DNA of 64,000 bases, from assembly GCF_005845215.1 (NCBI RefSeq), contig NZ_SPHO01000023.1:1-64000 (forward strand), given 5' to 3'. The stretch is from Clostridium sp. 1001271st1 H5. GTDB lineage: Bacteria; Bacillota; Clostridia; Lachnospirales; Lachnospiraceae. Shown here one piece after another: positions 35,659-45,283 of the stretch. The position numbers were made by a program, and so were the translations under genes. The notes beneath the pieces were generated by a model. It did no database searches, had not been told where the DNA came from, and saw only the letters and a program-made list of their open reading frames with translations. Within the stretch, counting starts at the first letter, position 1. Every line of letters begins with the position of its first letter.

Positions 35659-38643
35659 ATGAGCGACATTATGACCCCGATTCCATTTGGAAAACTGATG
35701 AACTGGATTCTCGAAGAGAACAAAAAGGGTGCTGTATTCGGCATCAGGAGGCCATTCATTGCAGACCCGGACAAAACCTACGAGATTTTTGGCCGTAAGC
35801 TGGAAACTCCCTTTGGACCCGCAGCAGGACCCCATACCCAGCTGACCCAGAATATCGTGGCTTCCTACGTTGCAGGCAGCCGTTTCTTCGAACTTAAGAC
35901 CGTACAGAAGCTGGACGGCGAGGACCTTCCCGTATCCAAGCCATGTATCAAGGCTGACGACGAGTGCTACAACTGCGAGTGGTCCACAGAGCTTTATGTG
36001 CCCCAGGCATTTGACGAGTATGTGAAGGCATGGTTTGCCTGCAAGGTGCTGGCGAAGGAATACGGCCTGGGCAGTCCTGACGGCTTCCAGTTCAACATGT
36101 CCGTCGGATACGACCTGGAGGGAATCAAAACAGAGAAGATTGACCGCTTCATCGAGGGCATGAAGGATGCCTCTGATACCGCCATTTTCAAAGAGTGCAG
36201 GCAGTGGCTTTTAGACAATCTGGACCGCTTTGAAAAGGTATCAAAGGAGGATGTGGAAGCCATTTCACCAGAGGTGTGCAACTGCGCAACCCTTTCCACC
36301 CTTCACGGATGTCCTCCGCAGGAGATTGAGCGCATCGCCAGATACCTGATTGAGGAGAAGAAAGTACATACATTCATTAAATGCAACCCAACCCTTCTTG
36401 GATATGAGTATGCAAGGAAAATCATGGACGATATGGGCTATGATTATGTTGCCTTTGGCGATTTCCACTTTAAGGATGACTTACAGTACTCAGACGCTGT
36501 TCCCATGCTCCAGAGGCTGCAGGCCCTGGCAGATGAGAAGGGCCTGGAATTCGGCGTAAAGATTACCAACACCTTCCCGGTGGATGTAAAGCAGAACGAG
36601 CTGCCCAGCGAAGAGATGTACATGTCCGGAAAGTCCCTTTATCCCCTGTCCATGTCCGTTGCCGGGAAACTGGCTGAGGACTTTGGCGGGAAGCTGCGTA
36701 TTTCCTATTCCGGCGGTGCTGATTACTTCAATATCACGGATATCGTGGACGCAGGTATCTGGCCGGTGACCATGGCTACCACCATGTTAAAGCCGGGCGG
36801 CTATGAGAGACTGGAGCAGATTGGACAGCTGTTTGCAGCCAGGGAAGCAGCTGCCTTTGACGGCGTGGATGCAGGCAAAGTAACCGGTCTGGTGGAGGCG
36901 GTGAAGTCCGACAAGCATCACGTTAAGGCAGTGAAGCCTCTTCCTTCCAGGAAAATCAGGAAGCCGGTTCCGCTGACAGACTGCTTTATCGCTCCCTGCC
37001 AGGAAGGATGCCCCATCCATCAGGATATCACCAGATACCTGCAGCTGGCCGGAGCAGGCGAGTTTGAGAAGGCACTGGAGGTCATTCTCAATAAGAACCC
37101 GCTTCCATTTATTACCGGAACCATTTGCGCCCATAACTGTATGAGCAAGTGTACCAGAAATTTCTACGAGTCCCCGGTGGATATCCGCAGGACCAAGCTG
37201 GAGGCGGCAGAAGGCGGATTTGATGCTGTCATGGCAAAGCTCAAGGCTCCCGCAGTCACCTCTGACAAGAAGGCAGCCGTAGTGGGCGGCGGCCCTGCAG
37301 GACTGGCGGCAGCTTATTTCCTGGCCAGGGGAGGCGTGAAGGTGACCCTGTTTGAGAAGGAAGATAAGATGGGCGGCGTTGTCCGCAATGTGATTCCCGG
37401 TTTCCGTATCAGCGACAGCGCCATTGACAATGACGTGAAGCTGGTGGCGGCCATGGGAGTGGAAATGGTAAACGGCAGGGAAATCACGGACATAGAGGCG
37501 CTTAAGAAGGATTACGATTATGTTGTCCTGGCAGTGGGCGCATCCGAGCAGGGAAGGCTTAAGCTGGAGGCAGGGGATACCATGAACGCCCTGGATTTCC
37601 TGGCCCGGTTCAAGGCAACGGACGGAAAGGTGGAATTAGGAAAGAACGTGGTTGTCATCGGCGGCGGCAACACAGCCATGGATACAGCCAGGGCTGCCAA
37701 GAGAAATGCCGGTGTGGAAAAGGTTTCCCTGGTATACAGAAGAACCAGGCGCTACATGCCTGCGGACGAGGAAGAACTGGTCATGGCTGTGGAGGACGGC
37801 GTGGAATTTGCTGAACTGCTGGCCCCCGTGAAACTGGAGCAGGGAGTCCTGTACTGTAAGAGGATGGTGCTGGGCGACCTTGACGACAGCGGACGCCGCA
37901 GCGTGGTGGAGACAGACCAGGTGGTGGAGGTGCCTGCCGACACTGTGATTGCAGCTGTGGGTGAAAAGGTGCCGGGCGCATTTTACGAGAACTGCGGCAT
38001 TGCCCTGGACAGCAGAAGGCGTCCCCAGGTGAACCAGGAGACACTGGAAACCTCTGTGAAGGGCGTATATGTTGCCGGCGACGGTCTCTACGGTCCTGCC
38101 ACGGTAGTGGAAGGAATCAGGGACGGCAAGATGGCGGCGGAGGCTATAGTTGGAAAGGCTCTGGCAGAGGACCTGTTCAGGCTCTCTGACGCTGACGCCA
38201 TCTACGGACGCAAGGGCAGGCTGGCTGAAGAGAATGACCAGATTGTTGACAGCACACGCTGCTTATCCTGCAACAGCTACTGCGAGAACTGTGTGGAGGT
38301 ATGCCCCAACAGAGCAAATATTTCCCTGGTGGTTCCGGGCATGGAGAAGCATCAGATTATCCATGTGGACTATATGTGTAATGAGTGCGGCAACTGTAAG
38401 AGCTTCTGTCCGTGGGACAGCGCTCCTTATCTTGACAAGTTCACCCTGTTTGCCAATGAGGCAGACATGGAAAACAGCAAAAACCAGGGCTTTACGGTAC
38501 TGGATGCAGCTGCCGGCGCCTGCAAGGTAAGGCTTCAGGGCAAAGTCATGGATTACACGGTTGGTTCCGAAAACCAGGATGTGCCGGACGGCATCCGTAA
38601 AATCATCAAGACAGTTATCAGCGACTATTCATATATGCTGTAG
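35659..38643 (+). CDS. ygfK: YgfK-type FAD / iron-sulfur oxidoreductase
   Basis: A 994-residue protein of the YgfK family (annotated as putative selenate reductase subunit). The N-terminal ~430 residues resemble a dihydropyrimidine-dehydrogenase-like TIM barrel. A GltD-like module follows: Cys-rich segment (CFIAPCQEGCPIHQD, CAHNCMSKC), FAD-binding VVGGGPAGLAAAYF near 540, and NAD(P)-binding VVIGGGNTAMDTARAA near 675. The C-terminus has two iron-sulfur motifs (CENCVEVCP; CNECGNCKSFCP). It probably carries out a reductive ring step or moves electrons. AAAGGAGG precedes the ATG at 35659. It is central to the purine island. Confidence 0.93.
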   Translation: MSDIMTPIPFGKLMNWILEENKKGAVFGIRRPFIADPDKTYEIFGRKLETPFGPAAGPHTQLTQNIVASYVAGSRFFELKTVQKLDGEDLPVSKPCIKADDECYNCEWSTELYVPQAFDEYVKAWFACKVLAKEYGLGSPDGFQFNMSVGYDLEGIKTEKIDRFIEGMKDASDTAIFKECRQWLLDNLDRFEKVSKEDVEAISPEVCNCATLSTLHGCPPQEIERIARYLIEEKKVHTFIKCNPTLLGYEYARKIMDDMGYDYVAFGDFHFKDDLQYSDAVPMLQRLQALADEKGLEFGVKITNTFPVDVKQNELPSEEMYMSGKSLYPLSMSVAGKLAEDFGGKLRISYSGGADYFNITDIVDAGIWPVTMATTMLKPGGYERLEQIGQLFAAREAAAFDGVDAGKVTGLVEAVKSDKHHVKAVKPLPSRKIRKPVPLTDCFIAPCQEGCPIHQDITRYLQLAGAGEFEKALEVILNKNPLPFITGTICAHNCMSKCTRNFYESPVDIRRTKLEAAEGGFDAVMAKLKAPAVTSDKKAAVVGGGPAGLAAAYFLARGGVKVTLFEKEDKMGGVVRNVIPGFRISDSAIDNDVKLVAAMGVEMVNGREITDIEALKKDYDYVVLAVGASEQGRLKLEAGDTMNALDFLARFKATDGKVELGKNVVVIGGGNTAMDTARAAKRNAGVEKVSLVYRRTRRYMPADEEELVMAVEDGVEFAELLAPVKLEQGVLYCKRMVLGDLDDSGRRSVVETDQVVEVPADTVIAAVGEKVPGAFYENCGIALDSRRRPQVNQETLETSVKGVYVAGDGLYGPATVVEGIRDGKMAAEAIVGKALAEDLFRLSDADAIYGRKGRLAEENDQIVDSTRCLSCNSYCENCVEVCPNRANISLVVPGMEKHQIIHVDYMCNECGNCKSFCPWDSAPYLDKFTLFANEADMENSKNQGFTVLDAAAGACKVRLQGKVMDYTVGSENQDVPDGIRKIIKTVISDYSYML

Positions 38644-38665
38644 ATAAATGTGCGAATTGCCGTAC

Positions 38666-38700
38666 AAAGGAGTCCTCAATGAAAATGTGGGGACTCCTTT
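38666..38700 (+). terminator. Hairpin between ygfK and the ferredoxin gene
   Basis: AAAGGAGTCC (38666-38675) pairs perfectly with GGACTCCTTT (38691-38700). The following AGCAAAGG is not a U-tract, so it may be a partial terminator or an mRNA processing site within the island. Confidence 0.55.
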
Positions 38701-38764
38701 AGCAAAGGTTTGTTAAAAAAGTAACGTTATTCTTTTTGGAGAATAATGAAAGGAGAAGAACAAA

Positions 38765-39310
38765 ATGGCACAAAAGCGCAATAAAAAAGTAGCTGTGGTG
38801 CAATGCTTTGGGGGCTGTCATGCAGAGGCAGACATTTTGCGGGAGGACCTGACAGGGGATTGCCGGCAGGTTATGGCAGAGCATCCGGAAGGCATACTGA
38901 AATGTAAATGGGGATGTCTGGGTATGGGCAGCTGTGTGGCGGCCTGTAAGCTGGATGCCATCCATATAAACGGCTTTGGGGTTGCAGAGGTGGACCGGGG
39001 CAAATGTGTGGGCTGCGGGCTGTGCGTAAAAGCCTGTCCCCAGAGCCTGATACGCATTACCACGCCGGAATATCCGGTTTACCCGGCATGTGTGAACCAG
39101 GATGCAGGGGTGCAGACAAAGAAGGAATGTTCCGTGGGCTGCATTGCCTGCGGTATCTGCGTGAAGAACTGTCCGGCGGATGCAATCAGGATAGAAAATA
39201 ACCACGCGGTCATCGATGAAGCAAAGTGTATCGCCTGCGGTATGTGTGCAGTCAAATGTCCAAGGGGAATCATACTGGATGCCGACGGCATTTTCACAGT
39301 AAAGGCGTAG
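38765..39310 (+). CDS. Polyferredoxin-like 4Fe-4S protein (RnfB-like)
   Basis: A 181-residue soluble electron carrier. An N-terminal cysteine region (QCFGGCHAE, CKWGCLGMGSCVAAC) resembles the Fe-S part of RnfB, followed by three ferredoxin-type motifs: CVGCGLCVKACP, CIACGICVKNCP and CIACGMCAVKCP. It lies 17 bases before the xanthine dehydrogenase gene and after ygfK. In E. coli this site of the island carries a flavin subunit gene (ygfM); here none is seen, so this protein may pass electrons from the dehydrogenase to YgfK or another acceptor. That role is inferred. Confidence 0.88.
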   Translation: MAQKRNKKVAVVQCFGGCHAEADILREDLTGDCRQVMAEHPEGILKCKWGCLGMGSCVAACKLDAIHINGFGVAEVDRGKCVGCGLCVKACPQSLIRITTPEYPVYPACVNQDAGVQTKKECSVGCIACGICVKNCPADAIRIENNHAVIDEAKCIACGMCAVKCPRGIILDADGIFTVKA

Positions 39311-39326
39311 AGGCAGGAGGCATAAA

Positions 39327-41909
39327 ATGGGAGAGAACTATTGTTTTACAGTGAATGGAGTGGAACGCTGTACCAGCGAGGACAAACCGCTTCTGCGTTA
39401 TCTGAGGGACGACCTTCACCTTCATTCCGTCAAGGACGGATGCAGTGAGGGAGCCTGCGGAACATGTACCATTGTGGTGGATGGAAAGGCAGTCAAGTCC
39501 TGTGTCCTGACCACCAGAAGGGCGGTGGGAAAGAACATTATTACCACGGAGGGATTAAGCGACGCTGAAAAGGAGGCCTTTGTGTACGCCTTTGGGGCAA
39601 TGGGCTCCGTGCAGTGCGGATTCTGTACACCGGGCATGGTGATGGCCGGAAAGGCATTGATTGACCGTGTGCCGGACCCCACTGAGGAGGAAATCAAGGT
39701 TGCCCTGAAGGGAAATATCTGCCGCTGTACCGGATATAAAAAAATCATTGAAGGCATCCAGCTTACAGCAGCCATCCTGCGGGGGGATGCCAAAATTGAG
39801 GAGTCCCTTGAAAAGGGAGATGAGTACGGCGTAGGGAAGCGGGCATTCCGCCTGGATGTGCGGGAAAAGGTGCTGGGCTACGGCGAGTACCCGGATGACG
39901 TGGAGATGGAGGGAATGGTATATGCATCGGCTGTCCGTTCCAAATATCCCAGGGCGCGGGTGCTGGATATCAATTATGAGAAGGCCGCGGCACTTCCGGG
40001 GGTGCTGGCCGTGCTCACGGCCCAGGATGTCCCCAACAACAAGGTAGGCCATCTCCAGCAGGACTGGGATGTAATGATTGCAAAAGGGGAGATTACCCGC
40101 TGTGTGGGCGATGCCGTCTGCCTGGTGGTTGCCGAGTCCAGGGACATCCTGGAGAAGGCAAAGAGGATGGTGAAGATAGACTATGAGGAGCTGACGCCTG
40201 TGTGCTCCATCCGGGAGGCCATGGCAGAGGATGCGCCCAAGGTCCATGAGAAGGGCAATTTGTGCCAGAGCCGCCATGTTACCCGCGGGGATGCGAAGAA
40301 GGCCCTGGAGAACTCCAAATACGTGGTGACACAGTCTTACCGCACGCCCTTTACCGAGCACGCTTTCCTGGAACCGGAATGCGCAGTTGCATTTCCTTAC
40401 AAGGATGGAGTGAAAATATATTCCACGGACCAGGGGGTCTACGATACCAGGAAGGAAATTTCCATCATGCTGGGCTGGGACCCGGACCGTGTGGTGGTGG
40501 AGAACAAGCTGGTAGGCGGCGGCTTCGGCGGCAAGGAGGACGTTTCCACGCAGCACATAGCAGCTCTTGCAGCCCTTAAGGTGGGAAGGCCGGTAAAGGT
40601 GGTATTCTCCAGGGAGGAATCCTTAAATTTCCATCCCAAACGCCATGCCATGGAGGGCACCTTTACCCTTGGATGCGATGAGAACGGTATCTTTACAGGA
40701 TTGGATTGTGAGATTTATTTTGATACAGGCGCCTATGCGTCCCTGTGCGGACCGGTGCTTGAGAGGGCGTGCACCCACTCCGTAGGACCTTACTGCTATC
40801 AGAATACGGATATCCGGGGATTTGGTTACTATACCAATAATCCGCCGGCAGGCGCGTTCCGCGGCTTTGGTGTATGCCAGAGTGAGTTCGCTCTGGAATC
40901 CAACATCAACCTTCTGGCGGAGAAGGTGGGTATTTCCCCATGGGAAATCCGCTACCGCAATGCCATTGAACCGGGAAAGGTGCTTCCCAACGGACAGATT
41001 GCAGACTGCTCCACAGCCCTAAAGGAAACCCTTCTGGCTGTAAAGGACGCCTATGAGAGCAATCCCGGCAGGGCCGGAATCGCCTGCGCCATGAAGAACG
41101 CAGGCGTGGGCGTGGGCCTCCCTGACAAGGGCCGGGCAAAGCTGGCTGTCCATGACGGAAAGATTGAATTGTACAGCGCTGCCTCCGATATCGGTCAGGG
41201 ATGCGCCACCGTATTTGTGCAGATGGTTGCCGAGGCAACCGGCCTTGGGAGGGAACTGGTCAGGAATATGGGAGCCAATTCCGAGGTGGCCCCTGATTCA
41301 GGAACCACATCCGGTTCCCGTCAGACCCTGATTACAGGCGAGGCAATCAGGATGGCTGCGGCTGATCTGAATGAAGCGCTGCAGGAAGCAGGTGGGGACT
41401 TAAGCCAGCTGGAAGGCCGTGAGTTCTTTGCGGAGTTCTTTGACCCCACCGATAAGCTGGGCGCGGATGTACCCAATCCAAAGAGCCATGTGGCCTACGG
41501 ATTTGCAACCCATGTGGTGGTGTTGGACGACGACGGAAGGGTAAAGGAAGTGTATGCTGCCCATGACTCCGGAAAGGTAGTGAACCCCATTTCCATCCAG
41601 GGCCAGATTGAGGGCGGCGTGCTCATGGGACTGGGCTATGCCCTGACCGAGGACTTCCCGTTAAAGAACGGCGTTCCCCAGGCAAAATACGGCACCCTGG
41701 GACTGATGCGCTCCACCCAGATTCCGGATATCCATGCAATTTATGTGGAGAAGGAAGAACTGCTGCCCTTTGCCTACGGTGCAAAGGGAATCGGGGAGAT
41801 TGCCACCATACCAACTGCCCCGGCGGCACAGGGAGCTTATTACGCAAAGGACCATGTGCTGAGGACAACGCTCCCCATGGACGACACGTATTATTCAAAG
41901 AAAAAATAA
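39327..41909 (+). CDS. xdhD: Molybdenum hydroxylase, XdhD / Se-dependent xanthine dehydrogenase type
   Basis: A 860-residue fusion of a 2Fe-2S subunit and a molybdopterin subunit. The N-terminal ~155 residues bind two clusters (CSEGACGTC near 37; CGFCTPG and CRCTG near 95-130). The Mo-binding part has GGGFGGKED, GAFRGFGVCQSE, SDIGQGCATV and a C-terminal active-site glutamate in AKGIGEIATIP. Members hydroxylate purines; in some the Mo site carries a labile selenium. No FAD domain is fused or adjacent. GGAGGC precedes the ATG. The short spacing to the ferredoxin gene supports a physical or electron-transfer link. Confidence 0.93.
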   Translation: MGENYCFTVNGVERCTSEDKPLLRYLRDDLHLHSVKDGCSEGACGTCTIVVDGKAVKSCVLTTRRAVGKNIITTEGLSDAEKEAFVYAFGAMGSVQCGFCTPGMVMAGKALIDRVPDPTEEEIKVALKGNICRCTGYKKIIEGIQLTAAILRGDAKIEESLEKGDEYGVGKRAFRLDVREKVLGYGEYPDDVEMEGMVYASAVRSKYPRARVLDINYEKAAALPGVLAVLTAQDVPNNKVGHLQQDWDVMIAKGEITRCVGDAVCLVVAESRDILEKAKRMVKIDYEELTPVCSIREAMAEDAPKVHEKGNLCQSRHVTRGDAKKALENSKYVVTQSYRTPFTEHAFLEPECAVAFPYKDGVKIYSTDQGVYDTRKEISIMLGWDPDRVVVENKLVGGGFGGKEDVSTQHIAALAALKVGRPVKVVFSREESLNFHPKRHAMEGTFTLGCDENGIFTGLDCEIYFDTGAYASLCGPVLERACTHSVGPYCYQNTDIRGFGYYTNNPPAGAFRGFGVCQSEFALESNINLLAEKVGISPWEIRYRNAIEPGKVLPNGQIADCSTALKETLLAVKDAYESNPGRAGIACAMKNAGVGVGLPDKGRAKLAVHDGKIELYSAASDIGQGCATVFVQMVAEATGLGRELVRNMGANSEVAPDSGTTSGSRQTLITGEAIRMAAADLNEALQEAGGDLSQLEGREFFAEFFDPTDKLGADVPNPKSHVAYGFATHVVVLDDDGRVKEVYAAHDSGKVVNPISIQGQIEGGVLMGLGYALTEDFPLKNGVPQAKYGTLGLMRSTQIPDIHAIYVEKEELLPFAYGAKGIGEIATIPTAPAAQGAYYAKDHVLRTTLPMDDTYYSKKK

Positions 41910-41982
41910 ACATAACACTGGAAATGAACGGCGAAAGGCAGTCCACCTGCTTTTCGCTTGTTCCACATAAGGAGATGACATC

Positions 41983-42522
41983 ATGGACAACACCCTTGGC
42001 GGAACAGGGCGTGGGATGAAACATGAAGGTACGGACAGGGCCATTGAATTCCGGTTTGCAGCGCCTCAGGATATACCCATGATTCTCAGGTTTATAAAGG
42101 AACTGGCTGATTACGAGGGAATGCTTAACCAGGTGGTGGCTACAGAGGAGCTGCTGAACCAGTGGCTGTTTGAGAAGGAAAAGGCAGAGGTGATTCTGGG
42201 AATGAAGGACGGGGAGACAGTTGGATTTGCGCTGTTCTTCCATAATTTCTCCACCTTTTTGGGAAGGGCCGGCATTTATCTGGAGGACCTGTATGTGCGC
42301 CCCGGGTACAGGGGCCGCGGCTTCGGCACCGCCTTTTTAAACCAGCTGGCAGCCATTGCGGTTAAACGGGGCTGCGGACGTCTGGAGTGGTGGTGCCTGG
42401 ACTGGAATAAACCCAGCATTGACTTTTATCTGGGAATGGGAGCCCAGGCCATGAGCGACTGGACCGTGTACCGGATTGACGGGGAACGGCTGGAGGCTAT
42501 GGCGGCGGATGCCCACAGGTGA
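41983..42522 (+). CDS. GNAT family N-acetyltransferase
   Basis: A 179-residue acetyl-CoA-dependent acyltransferase with the fold of spermidine/diamine acetyltransferases: IPMILRFIKELADYEGM near the start, LEDLYVRPGYRGRGFGTAFL (acetyl-CoA loop RGRGFG) and WWCLDWNKPSIDFYLGMGA. The relationship to diamine acetyltransferases is interesting because the pathway makes a diamine (2,3-diaminopropionate). AAGGAGA precedes the ATG. It lies between xdh and the hydantoinase gene, so it is part of the island by position; such a gene is not a standard member. Confidence 0.87.
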   Translation: MDNTLGGTGRGMKHEGTDRAIEFRFAAPQDIPMILRFIKELADYEGMLNQVVATEELLNQWLFEKEKAEVILGMKDGETVGFALFFHNFSTFLGRAGIYLEDLYVRPGYRGRGFGTAFLNQLAAIAVKRGCGRLEWWCLDWNKPSIDFYLGMGAQAMSDWTVYRIDGERLEAMAADAHR

Positions 42523-42595
42523 CAGGGAAAAAGGGAAATAGGCCGGAACATATGGTTAGATTGACAGAGAGAAACAGAACAGGAGAGTGATATAT

Positions 42596-43978
42596 ATGAA
42601 GAAGGTATTAAAAGGCGGAACCGTTGTTGGCGGAAGCGGCAGTGTCCGGGCGGATGTGCTCATTGACGGGGAAAAGGTGGCGGCAGTGGGAACCAGTGGG
42701 GAAATGGAGCGCCTGGCGGATGAGGATACACAGATTGTGGATGTGGAGGGCTGCCTGCTCTTTCCGGGCTTCATCGACGCCCACACCCATTTTGACCTCC
42801 ATGTGGCCGGAACGGTTACGGCAGATGATTTTGCCACGGGAACCAGGGCGGCTGTCAGGGGAGGCACCACCACCATCGTGGACTTCGGGACCCAGTATGA
42901 AGGGGAGAGCCTGGCGGACGGACTCAGGAACTGGCATGAAAAGGCGGACGGCAAGTGTTCCTGTGATTATGGATTTCACATGTCCATATCGGACTGGAAC
43001 CCATCGGTCAGCAGGGAGCTTAACGACATGATGGAAGAGGGAATCACCTCCTTTAAGCTGTACATGACATACGATACCCAGGTAGACGACAAGACTATCT
43101 TTGAAATCCTGCGCAGGCTTAAGGAGGTAGGTGGAATCACCGGGGTCCACTGTGAGAACAGCGGCATGATAGCCGCCCTTCAGGCAGAGGCAAAGGCTGC
43201 CGGAAGGATGGGCGTGGAGAGCCACCCAGCCACCCGGCCCGCTGCGGCCGAGGCCGAGGCCATTGACAGGCTGCTGAGGCTGGCTGAGGTGGTGGATATC
43301 CCTGTGATTGTGGTGCATCTTACCTGCCGTGAGGGCTATGACGTAATCATGGAAGCCAGGAAAAGGGGCCAGAAGGTATATGCGGAGACCTGTCCCCAGT
43401 ACCTGCTTATGGATGACAGCCTGTACGGCCTTCCCGGCATGGAAGGGGCCAAGTATGTATGCGCTCCGCCTCTGAGGAAAAAGGAGGACAGCGCCTGCCT
43501 GTGGAAGGCCCTGGCGGACGGAACCATCCAGACCGTGTCCACGGACCACTGCAGCTTTACCACTGAGCAGAAGGCACTGGGGAAGGATGATTTTACCAGG
43601 ATTCCGGGAGGCATGCCCGGAGTTGAGACAAGGGGAACGCTTCTCTACACCTATGGCGTGGACGCGGGAAGGATTACCAGGGAAAAGATGTGCCAGCTGC
43701 TGTCGGAAAATCCTGCCAAGCTCTATGGAATGTATCCTGAAAAGGGAGTTATTGCCCCGGGAAGCGACGCGGATATCGTTGTTATGCGAACCGGCGTGGA
43801 GGACAGGGTTGCGGCAGCGGACCAGGTGCAGAATGTGGACTATGCTCCATTTGAGGGAAGGAAGCTGACGGCCCGTATAGAGAGCGTGTTCCTGCGGGGT
43901 ACCCAGGTGGTGAAGGACCATCAGGTGGTGGTGGAAAAGGCAGGGAAGTTTGTGAAGCGCGGGAAGTATGGGCTGTAG
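42596..43978 (+). CDS. hyuA: Dihydropyrimidinase / hydantoinase-type amidohydrolase
   Basis: A 460-residue cyclic amidohydrolase. Metal ligands are seen at DAHTHFDL (His63, His65) and the carboxylated lysine at TSFKLYMTYD (Lys154), with further ligands in GVHCENS, VVHLTC and STDHCSF. It opens dihydropyrimidine, hydantoin or related five-membered rings. In the purine island the equivalent gene (hyuA) is thought to open a ring intermediate. I chose the ATG at 42596 with AGGAG ten bases upstream; the GTG at 42587 overlaps that site. A terminator follows. Confidence 0.93.
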   Translation: MKKVLKGGTVVGGSGSVRADVLIDGEKVAAVGTSGEMERLADEDTQIVDVEGCLLFPGFIDAHTHFDLHVAGTVTADDFATGTRAAVRGGTTTIVDFGTQYEGESLADGLRNWHEKADGKCSCDYGFHMSISDWNPSVSRELNDMMEEGITSFKLYMTYDTQVDDKTIFEILRRLKEVGGITGVHCENSGMIAALQAEAKAAGRMGVESHPATRPAAAEAEAIDRLLRLAEVVDIPVIVVHLTCREGYDVIMEARKRGQKVYAETCPQYLLMDDSLYGLPGMEGAKYVCAPPLRKKEDSACLWKALADGTIQTVSTDHCSFTTEQKALGKDDFTRIPGGMPGVETRGTLLYTYGVDAGRITREKMCQLLSENPAKLYGMYPEKGVIAPGSDADIVVMRTGVEDRVAAADQVQNVDYAPFEGRKLTARIESVFLRGTQVVKDHQVVVEKAGKFVKRGKYGL

Positions 43979-44040
43979 GCAGCAGATGATATTCTCCTGG
44001 TACAGATGAAAATATAAAAATCGGATGGTAAAGGACTTAC

Positions 44041-44096
44041 AAATAAAACCAGCAGTCATGTTCTCTGATATGGGGCATGGCTGCTGGTTTATTTGT
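44041..44096. terminator. Bidirectional terminator between hyuA and the LysR gene
   Basis: AAATAAAACCAGCAGTCATG pairs with CATGGCTGCTGGTTTATTT (one bulge). It closes both converging genes. Confidence 0.75.
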
Positions 44097-44171
44097 ATTT
44101 TCTGTATATCTTTTGCGATTCCAAACAACCACTGCATTGTTTGGTCAGCGGGGGCGGAGTGTGTTTTGTGT

Positions 44172-45062
44172 TCATTTGCTCAGAAGAATCTCGCGGAATC
44201 CCTTTGCCAGCGGAGAAAGCGCTGCATCCCTGACCCATGTCAGATATATTCTCTGGATTAGGGGAACATTGGTAGCAAGGTGAAGCTCCGTAAAGCCTAA
44301 GCTTCTGAACTGCTTATAAAAAGTGCGGGAAACAATGGAGATGCATTGGTTGGAAATAACCTCATTAATCAATCCGTAATCATTATAAGCAGCTGTAAGG
44401 GTTTTCGGCCTGAAACCTGCTCCTTCGCATATTTCATAGAGCAGGCGGTTGGTGCCGTTGGTGCTTACGTTGTAGACAGCAAAGGGTTCGTTTTTCAGTT
44501 CCTTGGGCTCTACCAGTTTTCTGCATGCCAGGGGATGCACTCTGCTTATGACAAATTTTACTGGTTCCGTATAAAGAAGGATTTTTTCCAGGCTGGCATA
44601 CTCGGATTCATTGTCAAACTCTCCGCATAAACCAAGGGTACTGGTATAATTGAGCACATCCTTGATGATGGCTGTGGTATATTTAAAGGTTATATTCAGG
44701 CTGCAATCGGGATAAGCAAGTTGGAATTGAGCGCTTTTCCTCGGCAGAAACGTGGTATTGATGGAGCATAGGGCAGATAGGTCAACCGTATTCAGGTCGC
44801 TGTTGACCTGATGCTTTACAGCGGATATTCCATGGTTGATTTCTTCCAGGGAACGTTTTGCATAATCAAAAAAGATACTTCCGTATTTTGTCAGTTCTAT
44901 GTTCCGGCCCCGTTTCATGAATAGCGGGGCGCCAATCTCTTCTTCAATCCCAAGTATAGCCTTTGTAAGAGTAGGCTGTGTGATATGCAGATGTTCAGCG
45001 GCGCGCGTGTAGTGCTGGTATTCAGCGGCCTTTAGAAAGTATTCCAGATGTTGGTAATTCAT
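44172..45062 (-). CDS. LysR family transcriptional regulator
   Basis: A 296-residue regulator with an N-terminal winged helix-turn-helix (MNYQHLEYFLKAAEYQHYTR..., RAAEHLHITQPTLTKAI) and a C-terminal periplasmic-binding-like effector domain. It diverges from the TRAP operon with 221 A/T-rich bases between, containing several T-N11-A type palindromic sites such as those LysR proteins bind. The start at 45062 has GGGAGG close upstream; a longer start at 45080 is possible. It most likely activates the TRAP and sugar-acid genes in response to their substrate. Confidence 0.9.
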   Translation of the reverse strand: MNYQHLEYFLKAAEYQHYTRAAEHLHITQPTLTKAILGIEEEIGAPLFMKRGRNIELTKYGSIFFDYAKRSLEEINHGISAVKHQVNSDLNTVDLSALCSINTTFLPRKSAQFQLAYPDCSLNITFKYTTAIIKDVLNYTSTLGLCGEFDNESEYASLEKILLYTEPVKFVISRVHPLACRKLVEPKELKNEPFAVYNVSTNGTNRLLYEICEGAGFRPKTLTAAYNDYGLINEVISNQCISIVSRTFYKQFRSLGFTELHLATNVPLIQRIYLTWVRDAALSPLAKGFREILLSK

Positions 45063-45283
45063 ACGCCCTCCCATTTCCAAAAGTTATTAATCGTTAAAAA
45101 AAAGTAATTAGTAATAATTGCATAAATATGGTTGAATTATATTAGATAAATCAGTAAATATACTCAAGTGTACCTTAATTATAGATTAAATTATGAATGG
45201 ATTCAAGCAGGTGGGGGAGTGATTGGACAAATATTAGGAAACAGCAACGGGAATCACATTTTTATAAAAAAGGAGGAACAAGA

